A program made the translations under genes and the position numbers. From positions 7,991,060-8,055,059 of the forward strand of contig OX442314.1 in the NCBI GenBank assembly GCA_949358305.1: a stretch of 64,000 bases of DNA, written 5' to 3'. This DNA comes from Strigamia acuminata. Its lineage: Eukaryota > Arthropoda > Chilopoda > Geophilomorpha > Linotaeniidae. Positions within the stretch are counted from its first letter, which is position 1. The number at the start of each line of letters is the position of its first letter. Positions 19,818 through 30,279 of the stretch are shown piece after piece. The notes under the pieces are model-generated. The model had not been told where the DNA came from, made no database searches, and saw nothing but the letters and a program-made list of their open reading frames with translations.

Positions 19818-20231
19818 ATGAGCAACATTGGTCCTGGAGCGAGAAAGGTATTTAACACTTTTGAACTGACTGATGTGCAGAAAAAGGACATAAAAGTGAT
19901 ACAGCAGAAGTTCACAGAGAAATTTGTGCCGACGGTTAACGAGAGCTTTGCGAGGTACGAATTTTTCAAACTCCGGCAGTCCGAAGGCCAATCGATTGAG
20001 GAATTCGTGACGGAAGCCTGCACAAAAATGGCAAAGTGCGATTTCAAGGCGTTGGCTGACGGATTGTTGCGGGATAAAATCGTAATCGAAATTCGAAGCG
20101 AGCAACAGTTGTTAGAAAAGGCCGGGCTGATGCTGGAGAAAGCTGTGCAGCCTGCTCGTTCATTCGAGGCGGTCGAAAAACAGCTAAAATCGATGAAAAC
20201 TACTGACAAATCGAAAGTGGATTTTGTTTAA
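19818..20231 (+). pseudogene. Gypsy Gag fragment (137 aa)
   Basis: The frame contains the helical Gag pattern KFVPTVNESFARYEFFKL, RQSEGQSIEEFVTEAC and ALADGLLRDKIVIEI seen in the retrotransposon Gag family of K02A2.6-like Gypsy elements. It ends early, before any zinc knuckle, in three imperfect copies of a GCGAATCGAAAGTGGAT unit and then runs into the Bel/Pao repeat. Confidence 0.7.
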
Positions 20232-20276
20232 GCGAATCGAAAGTGGATGTTGTTTGAGCGAATCGAAAGTGGATTT

Positions 20277-20900
20277 TGATGCCTAATGGTAATAAATTTA
20301 GGCGACCTATTCAACGTTTGATAAAAATGGAGATTCACTCCGGTCCTGTGCCGCCGGCAGTGTGAAAACCGACACGGTTTTACGCGTTTTGATTATTATT
20401 GCCACTGTTTATTTGTTTTTCATGTTGATTATTAAATTTTAATTGTTTTTATAATAATGTGAAATTTTGATATATTGCTCATTAATTGATGTGTTGTTAA
20501 TTTAATTTTGACAAACTATTATTTTATTGTGTTTTATTTGAACCCTTTTGAAATTGTATTTGTTTACTTGAAAATAACTGTTTTTCACTTTAAACCACTT
20601 ATCTTTTCCATTCCAAGAATTCACCTACTTTTAAATGTGTAACCAATTATCTTGCGCTCCCCTTTTGGAGCGCGTCATCTTTTCTCTGTGCACTTTACTT
20701 GTAGCACAGAAACATTAGTCATTTCCTTTTTGTATATTTAATTACCGTTGTTTAAAGAAAGAATAAAACCAGTCTTGAGGAAGTTTTTGAGTAGAAAAGT
20801 CAGGCTTCTTTATTTCTCACAAAAATTACATTTTAATTTGAAATAAGCATTGTTATTCAGGGATTTAATTATTTTATCCGCAATACCTTATTGCATTTCA
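20277..20900 (+). repeat. Bel/Pao 5' LTR (plus 84 bp of pol end)
   Basis: Relative to the 3' copy it has C for G at 20567, T for C at 20834 and lacks the 5-bp CAGTA-type insertion near 26610. It ends CATTTCA, five bases before the primer site. The first 84 bases encode the pol C-terminus in the other copy. Confidence 0.85.
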
Positions 20901-20904
20901 AATT

Positions 20905-20922
20905 TGGTGCCGAAACCCGGGA
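20905..20922 (+). other. Primer-binding site, tRNA-Phe
   Basis: TGGTGCCGAAACCCGGGA is the exact complement of the 3' end of animal tRNA-Phe, including the CCA tail. Confidence 0.85.
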
Positions 20923-20964
20923 AAACATCTAAGTAATTCCCTACATCATACGCTCAACCACAAA

Positions 20965-23900
20965 ATGGTGCGCGTATACGAGATAAAGAGGCGAGCGCTC
21001 ACGACGGCCATTACTGCTGCCAACGCCCTGATGACCACTATCACCACGGGAGTCAACAACGCAGCCCTATTGTCGAAGGACGAACTCGCCCTTTGGTCGC
21101 AACAACTCAACCAAAAGATGTTGAGAGCACAAAAGTCGTTTGAAGTCAGTTTGGAGCAAGCCAAGTCGGAACACGAGATCGATGAAACAATGGGCGATAT
21201 GGATGCAGTGGAAAACAGAGCAGCCGCTACAAAGGCAACGATAGACAGGTACATTCGATTAAATTACCCACCTGTTCCACCTGTAGTCGACGCTCCGCTA
21301 CCCGCACCCACGCCGATTGACCACGACGCGCTCGTCGCTGCCGTGACCGCCGCTGTAACCGCCACCGCTCGAGCCACTCCGCCGCCCGTAATCCACCAAA
21401 ACGTAAGAAGAAAACCGCTAGAAATTCCAAGGTTCGACGGGAAACGACCCGAGGACTGGGGGGGTTTCTGGAAGACTTTTTGCGTGCAAGTCGCGGACGA
21501 CGTGACACTCGACGAGGAGCAAAAACTGCTGCACTTACGCGCTCACCTGCTCGGCGACGCGATGGAGGAAATTAGAACACTCGAAATAAACGCCGCTAAC
21601 TACGCCGTGGCTGTAAACCGACTGACGAAAAAATACTGTGATCGGGCAGTGTTGGAAAACAGGTTTTTGTCTAACCTATTAAATTTGCCAATTATTAACA
21701 GTGAACGAGACATTGTTGGACTACAAAAGCTGCACCGACACGTGGAAATAAACGTGGAAAACCTGTCAAATATCGAGGTCCCGCTCGTAGAAATTCAGCG
21801 CATGCTGTTTCCCGTCTTAGCCGCAGCCATTCCAAGAACCGTGATGCGCAAATACGATGACGACTGCGACGGCGAACGATCGGTAATAAGATTAATGTCG
21901 TGGGTGCGAGAATTTTTGTTGAAGGAAAATCGCTACGAAATGATGATGAGCCAACAGAAAACGATCAAAACACCCACGCCAACTGATCTACAAAAAAGCA
22001 GCGGAGATTCGAAGGGGAAGCCACATCGACGCAGAGGAGGAGCCAAGGAAAGTTCCGTCAACTCACTCTCAGTGGTAACAAATAAATGTCAATTTTGTTC
22101 TTCCAATGAACACAGCAGAAAAACATGCCCACTCACGGTGGAAGAGCGGAGGAAGAAAATTCAATCTCAAGGAACCTGCATGAGATGTTTAGGCAGAACG
22201 CCCCATAAAACAGAGGACTGCCGCACCACCATGAAGTGTTTCCGATGCGACGGGCTGCATCACACTCAAGTCTGCGATCAACCACGAGTCAACCCAATCG
22301 ACAACACTGCGCCAAAAACACACGCTTCTGCCGTCGTGAGTAGAAACAATCGAAAATACGAGTTTTTAATGGTGATGATGGTGAACGTGATTGGTGAAAA
22401 AATAACGAAACCAGCCGTGTGCTACGTTGATGGCGGAGCACAACGGACATTTATAAGAACTGACCTGTCGAGAAAACTAAATCTAAAAATTATAGGAATC
22501 GAGCAAATGACCATATCCGTGTTTGGTCGCGAGCCGACGACTGGAGTCCACAACAAGGTGGAATTAACCCTCACTCCGACGCACGCCAAGACGCCTCGCA
22601 TTACAATCGAAGCCGTGGAAATCTCACACGTGACGTCAACACCTTGCAAAGTCCCGAACGAATATTTGAGCAAAAAATTGGAGGAGAAGGGAGTCCAAGT
22701 GGCGTGCAAACAAGTGGCTCTGCATTCCGACGAAGTGGATCTGCTGATCGGTGTCGACAATTACTGGAAAATTACAACAAAGAGAACAGAATTCATCGAA
22801 GACAACCTGATAGCAGTCAACACAAATTTTGGGTGGACGTTGCATGGACAGACAACCAATGGCGTACACATTCTGGCATCAACGGTGAGGACAAATCGAA
22901 TAACCCTTGTACGTTCTGCAGATGACATCATGAAGAAGCTGTGGGAATTGGAGGCCATCGGAATTCAACACGAGTCAATGGCCGACACGGACGAAGCTGA
23001 AGTTCTGCGCAAATTTGACGAGTCGATACGATGGACAGGAAAGAATTACTCAGTAGCACTGCCATGGATCGTCGACAGCAACGAACTCGAGGACAATTTC
23101 GCAATTGCCGAACAACGCTTCTTGAACCTGCTCAGAAAATTCCGACGACAGCCCAACTTATATTTGGAGTATAAGAAGGTCATCGAGGAACAGCTAGAAC
23201 AAGGCATCGTTGAAGAAGTGACTGGAGACACGTCCAACCCAATTTATTACATGCCACACAGGCCAATAATAAAAGAAGAGCGAGTTACAACAAAACTGAG
23301 GATCGTGTTCGACGCGTCAGCCCATCGAAAGGGGCAGCTATCGCTAAACGATTGCCTGTCCAAAGGTATAAACTTTTTGCCGTCCCTAATCGTTGTATTG
23401 ATGAAATTTAGACTCCGAAAAATCGCTGAGACGTCGGATATCCGCAAGGCGTTCCACATGATCGAAATTGAAGTAAAGGATCGAGACGTAACACGTTTTC
23501 TGTGGGTTTGCGCAGACTGGGACGGAACGGGACGAGCCAAAATTCGAGTACTATGCCAAACACGCGTTCTCTTCGGCGCAGCGCCCAGCCCTTTCCTTTT
23601 AAATGCGACCATCAAACGCCACATCAAGATCTACCAAGTCAAATATTCCGCCACATACGAATTACTTTGTCGATTTCTATACGTGGACGATTTGATCACG
23701 TCGGTGGACGACATTGACCAGGCAGTGAGGACATTCGAACAAGCTCGCGAAATGCTCTCATCAGCCGGCATGCAACTGGTAAAATGGCAGACTAATTCTC
23801 CTGAACTACGCGAAATATTCAGAAAAGAAGATCCTGCAGATGCAAAGGTGACATCAAATGAAGAATCCAAAGTGCTGGGATTGAAATGGGATCCAACTTC

Positions 23901-24852
23901 AGACAAACTGAGTCTACAAATCGAAAATATATCGAGCGTGGACAGCACAACAGTGACGAAAAGAGAAGTAGTCCAAATCTCCGCACAGATATTTGACCCA
24001 CTCGGATTCGTCACGCCATTCACCGTCACTGCAAGAATCTTTTTCCAATCACTTTGGCTGAGAAAATTGGAATGGGATGAAAAATTGGATGATGTTCTTA
24101 GACTCAACTGGCTTAAATGGGCAGAACAAATTCCAAAATTGAGTGAATTCCAAATTCCAAGATGGCTGGGAGTGAAAAATGAAATGAATTGCGAGATCCA
24201 TATTTTTTCCGATGCAAGCCCCAAGGCGTACGGTGCTGTCGCCTACATTCAAGACACCACGGAAGACTTAATCAATTCCTTTTTTATTTTTTCTAAATGT
24301 AGGGTGGCACCAGTCAAGCCATTAACATTGCCAAAATTGGAACTAATGGGAACTTTGGTAGCAGTCCGCATGGCCGACCAAATTAAAGAGGTGACAAGAT
24401 GCCGTGAAATTTATTACTGGACCGACTCCCAAATATGCATACATTGGATCCGCAACACAGCTAAAAGGCCGCCAACATTTATACAGAACAGAGTGCTGGA
24501 GATCCGAGAAAAGTCAAAAATCGACAATTGGCGTCACGTACCGGGCATCGACAATCCTGCTGACCGCTTGACACGCGGCCTGATGGTCGACGAATTGATG
24601 ACCGACCAGCTGTGGTGGAACGGACCAGATTGGATGCGAGGCCCTCGTGACGATTGGCCGAATTCGAATGTGGAAATTGCAGACGAGTCGGACGAGGACG
24701 ACATCGAGACTTGCATCGAATCCCTCCAAATCATTAATACTGAATTTATTTTCTCCAAATTTAGCTCGTTCAGTCGATTACGACGGGTCACGGCTTGGAT
24801 GCTGAGATTCGCCGCCAACACACGAACTGTCGACGTCTCAAATAAAATTTGA
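20965..24852 (+). CDS. Bel/Pao Gag-Pol, Gag through RNase H (1295 aa)
   Basis: The domains in order are: a Gag with a coiled-coil N-terminus and a DUF1759-like block (PRFDGKRPEDWGGFW, about residues 150-330); three CCHC knuckles (CQFCSSNEHSRKTC, CMRCLGRTPHKTEDC, CFRCDGLHHTQVC, about 375-430); a retropepsin (YVDGGAQRTFI near 487, with DGG in place of DSG or DTG, and LLIGVDNYW); a reverse transcriptase (RIVFDASAH near 775, catalytic YVDD near 907); a peptidase-A17 type connection (FDPLGFVTPFTV near 1010); and RNase H (FSDASPKAYGAV near 1080, WTDSQICIHWI). An in-frame TGA at 24850-24852 separates it from the integrase. The ATG at 20965 is the first after the primer site. Confidence 0.93.
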   Translation: MVRVYEIKRRALTTAITAANALMTTITTGVNNAALLSKDELALWSQQLNQKMLRAQKSFEVSLEQAKSEHEIDETMGDMDAVENRAAATKATIDRYIRLNYPPVPPVVDAPLPAPTPIDHDALVAAVTAAVTATARATPPPVIHQNVRRKPLEIPRFDGKRPEDWGGFWKTFCVQVADDVTLDEEQKLLHLRAHLLGDAMEEIRTLEINAANYAVAVNRLTKKYCDRAVLENRFLSNLLNLPIINSERDIVGLQKLHRHVEINVENLSNIEVPLVEIQRMLFPVLAAAIPRTVMRKYDDDCDGERSVIRLMSWVREFLLKENRYEMMMSQQKTIKTPTPTDLQKSSGDSKGKPHRRRGGAKESSVNSLSVVTNKCQFCSSNEHSRKTCPLTVEERRKKIQSQGTCMRCLGRTPHKTEDCRTTMKCFRCDGLHHTQVCDQPRVNPIDNTAPKTHASAVVSRNNRKYEFLMVMMVNVIGEKITKPAVCYVDGGAQRTFIRTDLSRKLNLKIIGIEQMTISVFGREPTTGVHNKVELTLTPTHAKTPRITIEAVEISHVTSTPCKVPNEYLSKKLEEKGVQVACKQVALHSDEVDLLIGVDNYWKITTKRTEFIEDNLIAVNTNFGWTLHGQTTNGVHILASTVRTNRITLVRSADDIMKKLWELEAIGIQHESMADTDEAEVLRKFDESIRWTGKNYSVALPWIVDSNELEDNFAIAEQRFLNLLRKFRRQPNLYLEYKKVIEEQLEQGIVEEVTGDTSNPIYYMPHRPIIKEERVTTKLRIVFDASAHRKGQLSLNDCLSKGINFLPSLIVVLMKFRLRKIAETSDIRKAFHMIEIEVKDRDVTRFLWVCADWDGTGRAKIRVLCQTRVLFGAAPSPFLLNATIKRHIKIYQVKYSATYELLCRFLYVDDLITSVDDIDQAVRTFEQAREMLSSAGMQLVKWQTNSPELREIFRKEDPADAKVTSNEESKVLGLKWDPTSDKLSLQIENISSVDSTTVTKREVVQISAQIFDPLGFVTPFTVTARIFFQSLWLRKLEWDEKLDDVLRLNWLKWAEQIPKLSEFQIPRWLGVKNEMNCEIHIFSDASPKAYGAVAYIQDTTEDLINSFFIFSKCRVAPVKPLTLPKLELMGTLVAVRMADQIKEVTRCREIYYWTDSQICIHWIRNTAKRPPTFIQNRVLEIREKSKIDNWRHVPGIDNPADRLTRGLMVDELMTDQLWWNGPDWMRGPRDDWPNSNVEIADESDEDDIETCIESLQIINTEFIFSKFSSFSRLRRVTAWMLRFAANTRTVDVSNKI

Positions 24853-26235
24853 GGACCATTGACCGTCGTCGAACTCAAACAGGCCGAGACGACGCTGATC
24901 CGAGCTGCACAAAGAGAATGTTACGGGATCGAGATGACACGACTACAAAACGAAAGGTCGTTGACTGACTCGAAACTGCAAAACTTAAACGTTTATCTAG
25001 ACGTTTCTGGCGTGCTCAAGTTGGACACTCGACTCAGGAACTCCAAAGACGCCATCACTGCAAACTCCCCCGTGCTTCTCCCGTCCGATCACGCACTCAC
25101 TAAATTAATTTTATCGTTTTCACATTCTCAGGTTTTCCATTGCGGTTTGACAGCCACCCTGGCATACTTCCGTCAGAATTACTGGACGCCAGCCGCGAGG
25201 AGAACCTTGAAAACGATCCTAAATAAGTGTGTGACTTGCAAGAGAATAAATGGACGATTGATGAGAGAGGTGCCCGGACAACTACCTTTTGATCGAGTGT
25301 CACAGTGCAGCCCATTCACCATTACCGGAGTCGATTTCGCAGGCCCAATCATCGTACGAGGAAGGAAGACGAAGGCGTACATCGCCCTCTTCACCTGCGC
25401 CAATATTCGAGCAGTGCACCTAGAACTGATTCCGTCACTGACCACTTCAGACTTCGTAGGCGTGCTAGAACGCTTCATCAGCCGACGAGGGATGCCTAGG
25501 ACCATCTACAGTGACAACGGGACGACGTTCCATCGTACAAACCGTGAACTGAACGCTCTGCTGCAAAATACGAAAGACGACTCCGTGCGTAATTTCCTAA
25601 CTCAAAAGGGAATTGAGTGGAAATTTATTGTTGAGAATGCTCCTTGGTGGGGGGGATTTTGGGAGAGGATGATTCAAACTGTCAAATCTTGTTTAAAAAA
25701 AACGATAGGATCAGCCTCTCTCAACTTTTTTCAATTGGAAACTTTGCTCACTCAGGTAGAAGCTATCATCAACAAAAGACCTATCACTTACATCTATGAC
25801 GCGCCAAACGAACCCGAAGCGCTCACACCGGCCCATTTTTTGACGGGGACCAACCCAACAAGTTTGCCATCTGCTGAAGACGCTGCCTCGAACGAACCGA
25901 CTCAGCAGTCATTTATCCACCAATGGAAGAGACGCCAAAGCATCTTGATGGACTTTTGGCGACGATGGTCGCGTGAGTATTTGGTCGACTTAAAGAGACA
26001 AGTGGGAAAACCAAATACTTGTCAACTTCAAACGGGAGATGTAGTGTTGGTGGAAGATTTACTAAAATCTAGAATCAATTGGAAAATGGCACGCGTCGTC
26101 AGCATACACCCCAGTAAGGATGGTGTGGCACGTTCGTGCGAACTTTTGATGCCTAATGGTAATAAATTTAGGCGACCTATTCAACGTTTGATAAAAATGG
26201 AGATTCACTCCGGTCCTGTGCCGCCGGCAGTGTGA
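24853..26235 (+). CDS. Bel/Pao integrase segment, same frame after an in-frame TGA
   Basis: Reading continues in the same frame directly after the TGA. GPLTVVELKQAE is followed by an HHCC zinc region (HCGLTATLAYFRQNYW, CVTCKR) and the DDE core: GVDFAGPI, YSDNGTTFH and PWWGGFWERMIQ. The C-terminus carries a Pao-type domain (GDVVLVEDLLKSRINWKMAR). No internal ATG is well placed, so this part is made only by readthrough or, more likely, was joined to the upstream part before a nonsense mutation. All catalytic residues of the integrase are present. Confidence 0.85.
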   Translation, partial: GPLTVVELKQAETTLIRAAQRECYGIEMTRLQNERSLTDSKLQNLNVYLDVSGVLKLDTRLRNSKDAITANSPVLLPSDHALTKLILSFSHSQVFHCGLTATLAYFRQNYWTPAARRTLKTILNKCVTCKRINGRLMREVPGQLPFDRVSQCSPFTITGVDFAGPIIVRGRKTKAYIALFTCANIRAVHLELIPSLTTSDFVGVLERFISRRGMPRTIYSDNGTTFHRTNRELNALLQNTKDDSVRNFLTQKGIEWKFIVENAPWWGGFWERMIQTVKSCLKKTIGSASLNFFQLETLLTQVEAIINKRPITYIYDAPNEPEALTPAHFLTGTNPTSLPSAEDAASNEPTQQSFIHQWKRRQSILMDFWRRWSREYLVDLKRQVGKPNTCQLQTGDVVLVEDLLKSRINWKMARVVSIHPSKDGVARSCELLMPNGNKFRRPIQRLIKMEIHSGPVPPAV

Positions 26236-26775
26236 AAACCGACACGGTTTTACGCGTTTTGATTATTATTGCCACTGTTTATTTGTTTTTCATGTTGATT
26301 ATTAAATTTTAATTGTTTTTATAATAATGTGAAATTTTGATATATTGCTCATTAATTGATGTGTTGTTAATTTAATTTTGACAAACTATTATTTTATTGT
26401 GTTTTATTTGAACCCTTTTGAAATTGTATTTGTTTAGTTGAAAATAACTGTTTTTCACTTTAAACCACTTATCTTTTCCATTCCAAGAATTCACCTACTT
26501 TTAAATGTGTAACCAATTATCTTGCGCTCCCCTTTTGGAGCGCGTCATCTTTTCTCTGTGCACTTTACTTGTAGCACAGAAACATTAGTCATTTCCTTTT
26601 TGTATATTTACAGTAATTACCGTTGTTTAAAGAAAGAATAAAACCAGTCTTGAGGAAGTTTTTGAGTAGAAAAGTCAGGCTTCTTTATTTCTCACAAAAA
26701 TTACATTTCAATTTGAAATAAGCATTGTTATTCAGGGATTTAATTATTTTATCCGCAATACCTTATTGCATTTCA
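26147..26775 (+). repeat. Bel/Pao 3' LTR
   Basis: This is the partner of 20277-20900, and contains an AATAAA signal (26636-26641). The pol stop codon TGA at 26233-26235 lies in the TGTGA that may be the true LTR start. Confidence 0.85.
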
Positions 26776-26955
26776 AACAGTTGCTCCTTAGTGCGGTTAA
26801 AGGCTGTTTGATGTTCCTCGCCCCAAACAAACGACGATTTTGATTTCTTCGTCAATTCGCGCAGGGGTTTCAATGTATCTGCTATGTTTCGAACAAATCG
26901 CCCGCAATAAATCACCATTCCAAGCAAACTCTTGACTTCCGACACCGTTCTCGTG

Positions 26956-27412
26956 TGACCGGTATACTAGTATATACCCTGATGAGATTAATTCCTACCA
27001 ATCCTGTATCACCGGAAGTGGATACAGGAAAAACGGGTTGCATAATTCAGATTATGCTAATCCTCATTAATACCGGAACTGGATACCCAGGACCGGAAAT
27101 GGATTCCATCAATCGGGTGATCGATTGATCGCTAACTCTCCTTTTCTTTAGAACGGAGGTTAAATCAGTTTCTAACAACAACATATATTCATATATAAGT
27201 TAATTATATTAATGTTTATCTAAGCTTCATTTCATCTTAATAAATATATTCTTATATTTATTCACGAGATTCTAACTCGCATTTCGAATTTACCGCTAAT
27301 GAACGATCGCTCCATCTAGTGACGGCGTAGAGCATTGACAAATGCGGGTTTCTCTGTAAACCTTCCATAAAATGTTCGTGATATTTATAAATACCACTTT
27401 TAAACCGTCACA
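26956..27412. repeat. Solo LTR with CTCG target duplication, inside Gypsy RT
   Basis: It starts TGTGACCGG and ends CCGTCACA and is flanked by CTCG on both sides (26952-26955 and 27413-27416). Removing it and one CTCG joins the Gypsy frame (KMEIP then TVSEVK) without a shift. It is related to the fragment at 1400-1700. Confidence 0.85.
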
Positions 27413-28197
27413 CTCGGTATTTCCATCTTTGTCACCGCCTCCATTTTACGTGGATCCACGGAAATTCCCCTGTACGAAAAAACGTGCCCATAAAAAACCA
27501 ACTCCCTTCTCTTCAACTCACATTTCGCGCCGTTTATTGTCAGTCCCCTTTCGCTCAACCGCCGTAGCACTCGGTGTAACGTTTCATCATGCGTTTTCAC
27601 CGAATCTCCCACAACGAAAATGTCGTCCACTATATTTATACATTTCGGAATTCCAATGATGACTTGCCGTATTTTGTCTTGGAAAACCTCGGACGCCAAA
27701 TTCACGCCAAAGAAAAGACGCTTGAATCGGAACAGGCCGACGTGAGTGGCAAACAAGGTATATTTTTTCGACTCCTTATCCAACTCGACTTGATTAAAGC
27801 CATGCACCAAATCTAACTTCGAGAAAACCCTTGCCTCCTCGGCCAACGTGATTAGATCTTCCAGTCGTGGTGTCGTATGCCGCACTCTCTTTATCGCTCA
27901 ATTTACTAAACGCGCGTCCACGCACAAACGAATTGCGTCGGGGTCAGCATCTTTTGGTTTGTCAACACAATGGATCGGCGAAACTCACGGTGTGGGCCCC
28001 ATGTCCTTTGTAATTCGCTCGATGATATCTATCTCAACCATGCGCTCTAACTCCTTCTCCACCTTCTTCCTAATCTTGAATGGCAGCGGTCGGTAGTATT
28101 GCGCCACCGGCACCACGCCCTCATTGACATGTAAATGGACTTGGCAATCTTTTAACTTGCCTATTCCTTTGAATAGTTCTGGGTATTGTAATAAATT

Positions 28198-28275
28198 TTC
28201 GGACCCAAAAATGAATTTTTGGACCCAAAAATGAATTTTTGGACCCAAAAATGAATTTTTGGACCTAAAAATGAA
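28198..28275 (+). repeat. 20-21 bp tandem repeat, four units
   Basis: The unit GGACCCAAAAATGAATTTTT is repeated four times with one C-to-T change in the last unit. It lies between the Gypsy RT entry region and a hAT-like end. Confidence 0.95.
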
Positions 28276-28379
28276 TGTCGCCCCTGACCTGTGGTGTCTG
28301 TATTTTACACACTATTAACAATATGTAGGAACTGGCCTACATGTTCAGCTTATACATTCACGAAAACTGTTTATAGAAG

Positions 28380-28487
28380 GCACCCTTCTCTGCATGACAC
28401 CCTTCTCTGCCTGGCGCCCCTCTCTGCCCGGCGCCCCTGGGTTACAGCCCAGTTAGTCCAATGGTAAAGGTGGGCCTGTCAGCCTTG
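28380..28487. mobile_element. hAT-like MITE end
   Basis: The text GGCGCCCCTGGG, CAGCCCAGTTAG, CCAATGGTAAAGGTGG and CCTG matches the right half of the well-defined hAT MITE at 54550-54777, and it contains the same repeated CACCCTTCTCTGC-like units. I could not find its left end, so the limits are approximate. Confidence 0.5.
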
Positions 28488-28680
28488 CCGTACTCTTCTC
28501 CAATTCGGGTTTTGGACTCAAGGCCAACTAGACCTCCCTGCTCAAAATATCCACTAAGGTTCCCGAATCGATAATAAAGTTTACTTTCCTTTCCTCCATC
28601 GTTAGCTGCACTTCCGGCATTCTTCCCTTTCCACCGATGTTGTCGGCACACAGCCCGACAGCAAATATTTCCTTAAGTGA

Positions 28681-28842
28681 ATGACCTTGAAAATGACCTT
28701 CAAGGTCAAATTTAATGACGTCATTGAATTGCTCTCACCCAACTTACTATACGATCGCTTCATCAAAATTGGCCTAGATGCAATTGCTCAGGAAATATTT
28801 GGAGGGGTACAGACTTTTAGAACACCCTGTATATATAATATG
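28681..28842 (+). repeat. Interspersed repeat family Z, copy 2
   Basis: Colinear with 33450-33602 (GACCTTGAAAATG, TTCAAGGTCAAATTT, ACGATCGCTTCATCAAA, CACCCTGTATA). Confidence 0.7.
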
Positions 28843-29990
28843 TGTTCAGTGGTTTCATATCCTTTGAACAAATAAAAATAAAAATTTATTTCAAAAATCA
28901 TTAATTTTCACATTAATTTTTTTTTTTTTAAGTTTTTTTCTGACTTTATTTCTGAATAAGCTCCGGGCCTGCATTATCGCTTGGTTTCATATTGGCGCCA
29001 GGCGGGGCGGCTCAAAACCAGAATTAGACGCCCGGGTTATTAAACGAGGCGGAACCGTATGCACATCCAGCACACATACTGTACACTTACTGGACCATGG
29101 GAAATTAAGGATACCGAAACATGTTATACATTTGGCTTGTGTATAATCAAAGAAACAATATTTAGAAGGACCTGTCACCTGTGCATAAAACCTATTGTTT
29201 AGAGTATATAGTTGTGGACTTTGTTCCAGCGCTGGTTTCATTCGCCTTCTAATAATTTAGGATAAAGCGGCATATGTATTTCATAGTTTGGCTGTCAGGA
29301 CTTAAACGATTCATTCTTTTATCAATATTTTGATGTAATTTTGAAAATATTAGTTTTTTTCATTGGCTTTCTGTACTTACAGTTTCCAAGTTTCATTTCG
29401 TGGATCCGTAGTACTCGATCTGTTTCGTCTTGCCACTGCATATATTGCAGTTGTCTGTCGGGAGAATATTTTAAAATTAATGACAGCTTGAATAAATTAT
29501 CACTATGGCACGAATCATTGAAAAGGTGGTTTCAACTACTAGTAATCACCAGTTGAATGTCAGGAAACCTATCATTAAAAATTTTTTGAAAGACCTATTT
29601 TCAGAAGAAATAATGATGTTTAATTACTATGTTGTGCACGTTTCTTCTCCAAACATGTTGTTGAAAATTTCTATTGACATTTTTCGTGTCAGCATATTTG
29701 ACGACGCAAAATGCTATTTTGCCATTTTGTGAATTTCTGATAAATTTATTAAATTTTGTTAAGAAATTTTGAATAAAGTATTGAAATTTTTACGCTTTTG
29801 TTAAATCTGATTTTTTTTCCAGTGTAATCAGTTCTCAAATTTTATCCTCATTCACCTCGTTGCCAATGTAAAGTTCAAACATACACGCGGTTTGGTGGCA
29901 AAGTAACAACTAACTCTTTATTCTCTTCACTCTCGTGACCAGCGCCCTGCGCCCTCTCGTGGTCACTCCTACAACTAATACTAGTACATC
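28843..29990. other. Unclassified intergenic DNA
   Basis: AT-rich sequence with short open frames only. The plus-strand frame at 29505-29732 (75 codons) has no motif I recognise. No RNA gene or clear element is seen. Confidence 0.4.
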
Positions 29991-29994
29991 AAAA

Positions 29995-30272
29995 CATTAC
30001 AGGGAGAATTGGAGAATTTGGGCCTGAAATTTGAGTTTTCTTAATTTTCGGAAGATTATTATCAAAATGTGGATAAATTCATACAAATTTCAACCGATTT
30101 TCTAAATTTTTGACATCCAAAAATGGTGTTATGCTTGTTTAAGCTCAAATCTTATTGAAAAAAAATTGCAATCACTTACAGTAGTGTGCCGGTAAAAATG
30201 GTGTTTATCGGTGTGCTGTAAAAACTCACACTATAGCGGCATGCGGCTGAAAGTGGGATAATATGGTATATT
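29995..30272. mobile_element. Degraded relative of the 16901 MITE
   Basis: It shares GGGCCTGAAATTTGAGTTTTC, AAGATTA and the end GCGGCATG...GGATAATA(T/C)GGTA with the right half of 16901-17407, but lacks the left terminus and the 20-bp repeats. Confidence 0.6.
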
Positions 30273-30279
30273 TTGAGTC

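Larger units (their letters stand above)
19417..20273 (+). mobile_element. Gypsy-type element, 5' end (LTR, primer site, gag part)
   Basis: The short LTR spans about 19417-19525; its left border is fixed because the gene A intron (34040-34055) shares text only up to AACGAACG. A primer-binding site starts with TGGTGTCAGGA at 19528, the complement of a tRNA-Leu acceptor end (the T-arm part matches less well). A 58-bp palindrome follows and then a gag frame at 19818-20231. The element is cut at about 20274 by the Bel/Pao repeat, so the 3' half is not adjacent. Confidence 0.7.
20277..26775 (+). mobile_element. Bel/Pao LTR retrotransposon
   Basis: Direct repeats at 20277-20900 and 26147-26775 bracket a leader with a tRNA-Phe primer site and a Gag-Pol frame with Bel/Pao features (DUF1759-type Gag, three CCHC fingers, peptidase, RT, RNase H, integrase). 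The repeats differ by two substitutions and one 5-bp indel over about 627 bp, so the insertion is young. The outer flanks do not match (GGATTT on the left, AACAG on the right). The repeat includes the last 84 bp of pol: the LTR proper may start at TGTGAAAACC (20361 and 26231), or pol may truly overlap the LTR. Confidence 0.92.
26776..28680 (-). pseudogene. Gypsy pol remnant (protease, RT, start of RNase H)
   Basis: On the minus strand, from the right, there is a retropepsin active site (VNFIIDSGTLVDIL, about 28590-28545). A hAT-like insert and a short repeat follow, then the RT entry (PLPFKIRKKVEKELERM) and core (KLDLVHGFNQVELD, IVDDIFVVGD in place of YVDD, 27885-27413), then after a solo LTR the RNase H connection (TVSEVKSLLGMVIYCGRF, 26950-26776). 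It stops at the Bel/Pao 3' LTR. It resembles K02A2.6-like Gypsy elements, as does the Gag piece at 19818 in the opposite orientation. The insertions and the loss of RNase H and integrase make it dead. Confidence 0.8.

Noticed and set aside
29505-29732. 75-codon plus-strand frame (MARIIEKVV...)
   Set aside because: No recognisable motif, no splice or promoter support; kept only as part of an unclassified region.
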